In this document: positions 15,111 to 15,580 of the stretch, in pieces | Layout: every line of letters starts with the position of its first letter | Position numbering within the stretch: position 1 is the first letter of the stretch | NCBI GenBank assembly: GCA_937952245.1 | Contig: CALFYS010000003.1 | Coordinates: 1 to 15,580 of the forward strand | DNA: 15,580 nt | DNA from: an uncultured Alphaproteobacteria bacterium | GTDB taxonomy: Bacteria; Pseudomonadota; Alphaproteobacteria; Puniceispirillales; UBA1172 | Direction: 5' to 3' | Translations under genes and position numbers: made by a program | The notes under the pieces: generated by a model | The model's input: only the letters and a program-made list of their open reading frames with translations | Database searches by the model: none | Told to the model about the DNA's origin: nothing

Positions 15111-15580
15111 TTATGCGCTGATGATATAAGGCGGGTTGATCGCGGCTTCTTCGAGGTTGATGCCATCGCCAATCCGGTCAATCACCGTGAACAGCCCGGG
15201 GCGATGAAGGGGGGTTAAAACCCCATGCCAAATATTGCGGTGGATATTCACGCCTGTATGCGGCGGCACCATAAAGGCCAAAGGTTCAGCGGGCTTGCCT
15301 TGATCATCAGGGGCGACAATCACCAAAAACGGATGTTCGGTCATGGGCATAAAACACTGGCTGCCAAGGGGGTGGCGTTCCATCAAATCAAGGGCATAGG
15401 GCAGGGCGCAGGGTTCTGAATTAAAAATGGAAACCCCGGCTTTGCCATCAGAAAAATCAAGCAAGGCTTTGTCGTGATGGCGGCCACAGCGGCCTTGATT
15501 GATCATAACATCAGGGGTGTTTTGGCAATCAAGAACATCACCAAAAGGCGCGAATAACTCAGGCGTGATGGCGGTGATCT
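15111..15580 (-). CDS. allA: Ureidoglycolate lyase, N-terminus beyond the window
   Basis: This enzyme of purine (allantoin) breakdown splits ureidoglycolate into glyoxylate and urea. Reading continues in frame from the window edge: ITAITPELFAPFGDVLD opens the visible part and matches the normal AllA N-terminus (E. coli AllA has EAFSAYGDVIE). The conserved ERHPLGSQCFMPM and NIHRNIWHGVLTPL carry the cupin-fold residues expected of the family. About 155 codons are visible, against 160 residues in E. coli, so only a few N-terminal residues are missing. An internal ATG at 15506 should not be taken as the start. Neighbouring allantoin genes would be expected just outside the window. Confidence 0.9.
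   Translation of the reverse strand, partial: ITAITPELFAPFGDVLDCQNTPDVMINQGRCGRHHDKALLDFSDGKAGVSIFNSEPCALPYALDLMERHPLGSQCFMPMTEHPFLVIVAPDDQGKPAEPLAFMVPPHTGVNIHRNIWHGVLTPLHRPGLFTVIDRIGDGINLEEAAINPPYIISA

Noticed and set aside
15111..15506. Start of the last minus-strand gene at the ATG at 15506
   Set aside because: The frame stays open upstream and encodes the conserved AllA N-terminal sequence, so this ATG is internal.
1..15580. CRISPR array, tRNA/rRNA, insertion sequence or phage remnants
   Set aside because: I looked for regularly spaced repeats, tRNA-like cloverleaf arms, transposase or integrase motifs and flanking target duplications and saw none.

Overview
The window reads as a chromosomal segment of an alphaproteobacterium. 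Base composition is near 50% GC by eye, genes are tightly packed, and the proteins look alphaproteobacterial (397-residue SucC, 299-residue SucD, TctABC transporter). A marine group such as SAR116 would fit, but that placement is an impression and not something the sequence proves. I found no rRNA, tRNA, CRISPR array, insertion sequence or phage gene.

Layout. (1) Positions 5-2272, minus strand: the TCA-cycle pair sucC-sucD (succinyl-CoA synthetase) with a rho-independent terminator at 5-32. (2) 2273-2684: a 412-bp divergent control region with two identical 13-bp GGTATACCAGATA sites and several palindromes. (3) 2685-9935, plus strand: a six-gene oxalate operon. It holds a GntR/FCD regulator, oxalyl-CoA decarboxylase (oxc), formyl-CoA:oxalate CoA-transferase (frc), a stand-alone formyltetrahydrofolate hydrolase/formyltransferase-like protein, formate-tetrahydrofolate ligase (fhs) and a tandem universal stress protein. 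(4) 9936-10163: a second control region with a 33-bp near-palindrome. (5) 10164-13262: a three-gene tripartite tricarboxylate-type transporter (tctC-tctB-tctA) closed by a strong terminator. (6) 13314-15089: a P-loop, zeta-toxin-like kinase-fold protein of unknown role with a long unrecognised N-terminal half. (7) 15111-15580, minus strand: allA (ureidoglycolate lyase), running off the window.

How the genes may work together. Frc moves CoA from formyl-CoA to oxalate, giving oxalyl-CoA and formate. Oxc decarboxylates oxalyl-CoA back to formyl-CoA plus CO2. Fhs joins formate to tetrahydrofolate at the cost of ATP, feeding carbon from oxalate into one-carbon metabolism. The formyltransferase-like protein between frc and fhs is the unusual member. 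It could release formate from formyl-folate, or, more speculatively, transfer formyl between CoA and folate. The adjacent TctABC system is a good candidate importer for oxalate or a related small dicarboxylate. The GntR/FCD protein probably controls its own operon through the GGTATACC sites. The biggest unknowns are the formyltransferase-like enzyme, the transporter substrate and the P-loop protein.
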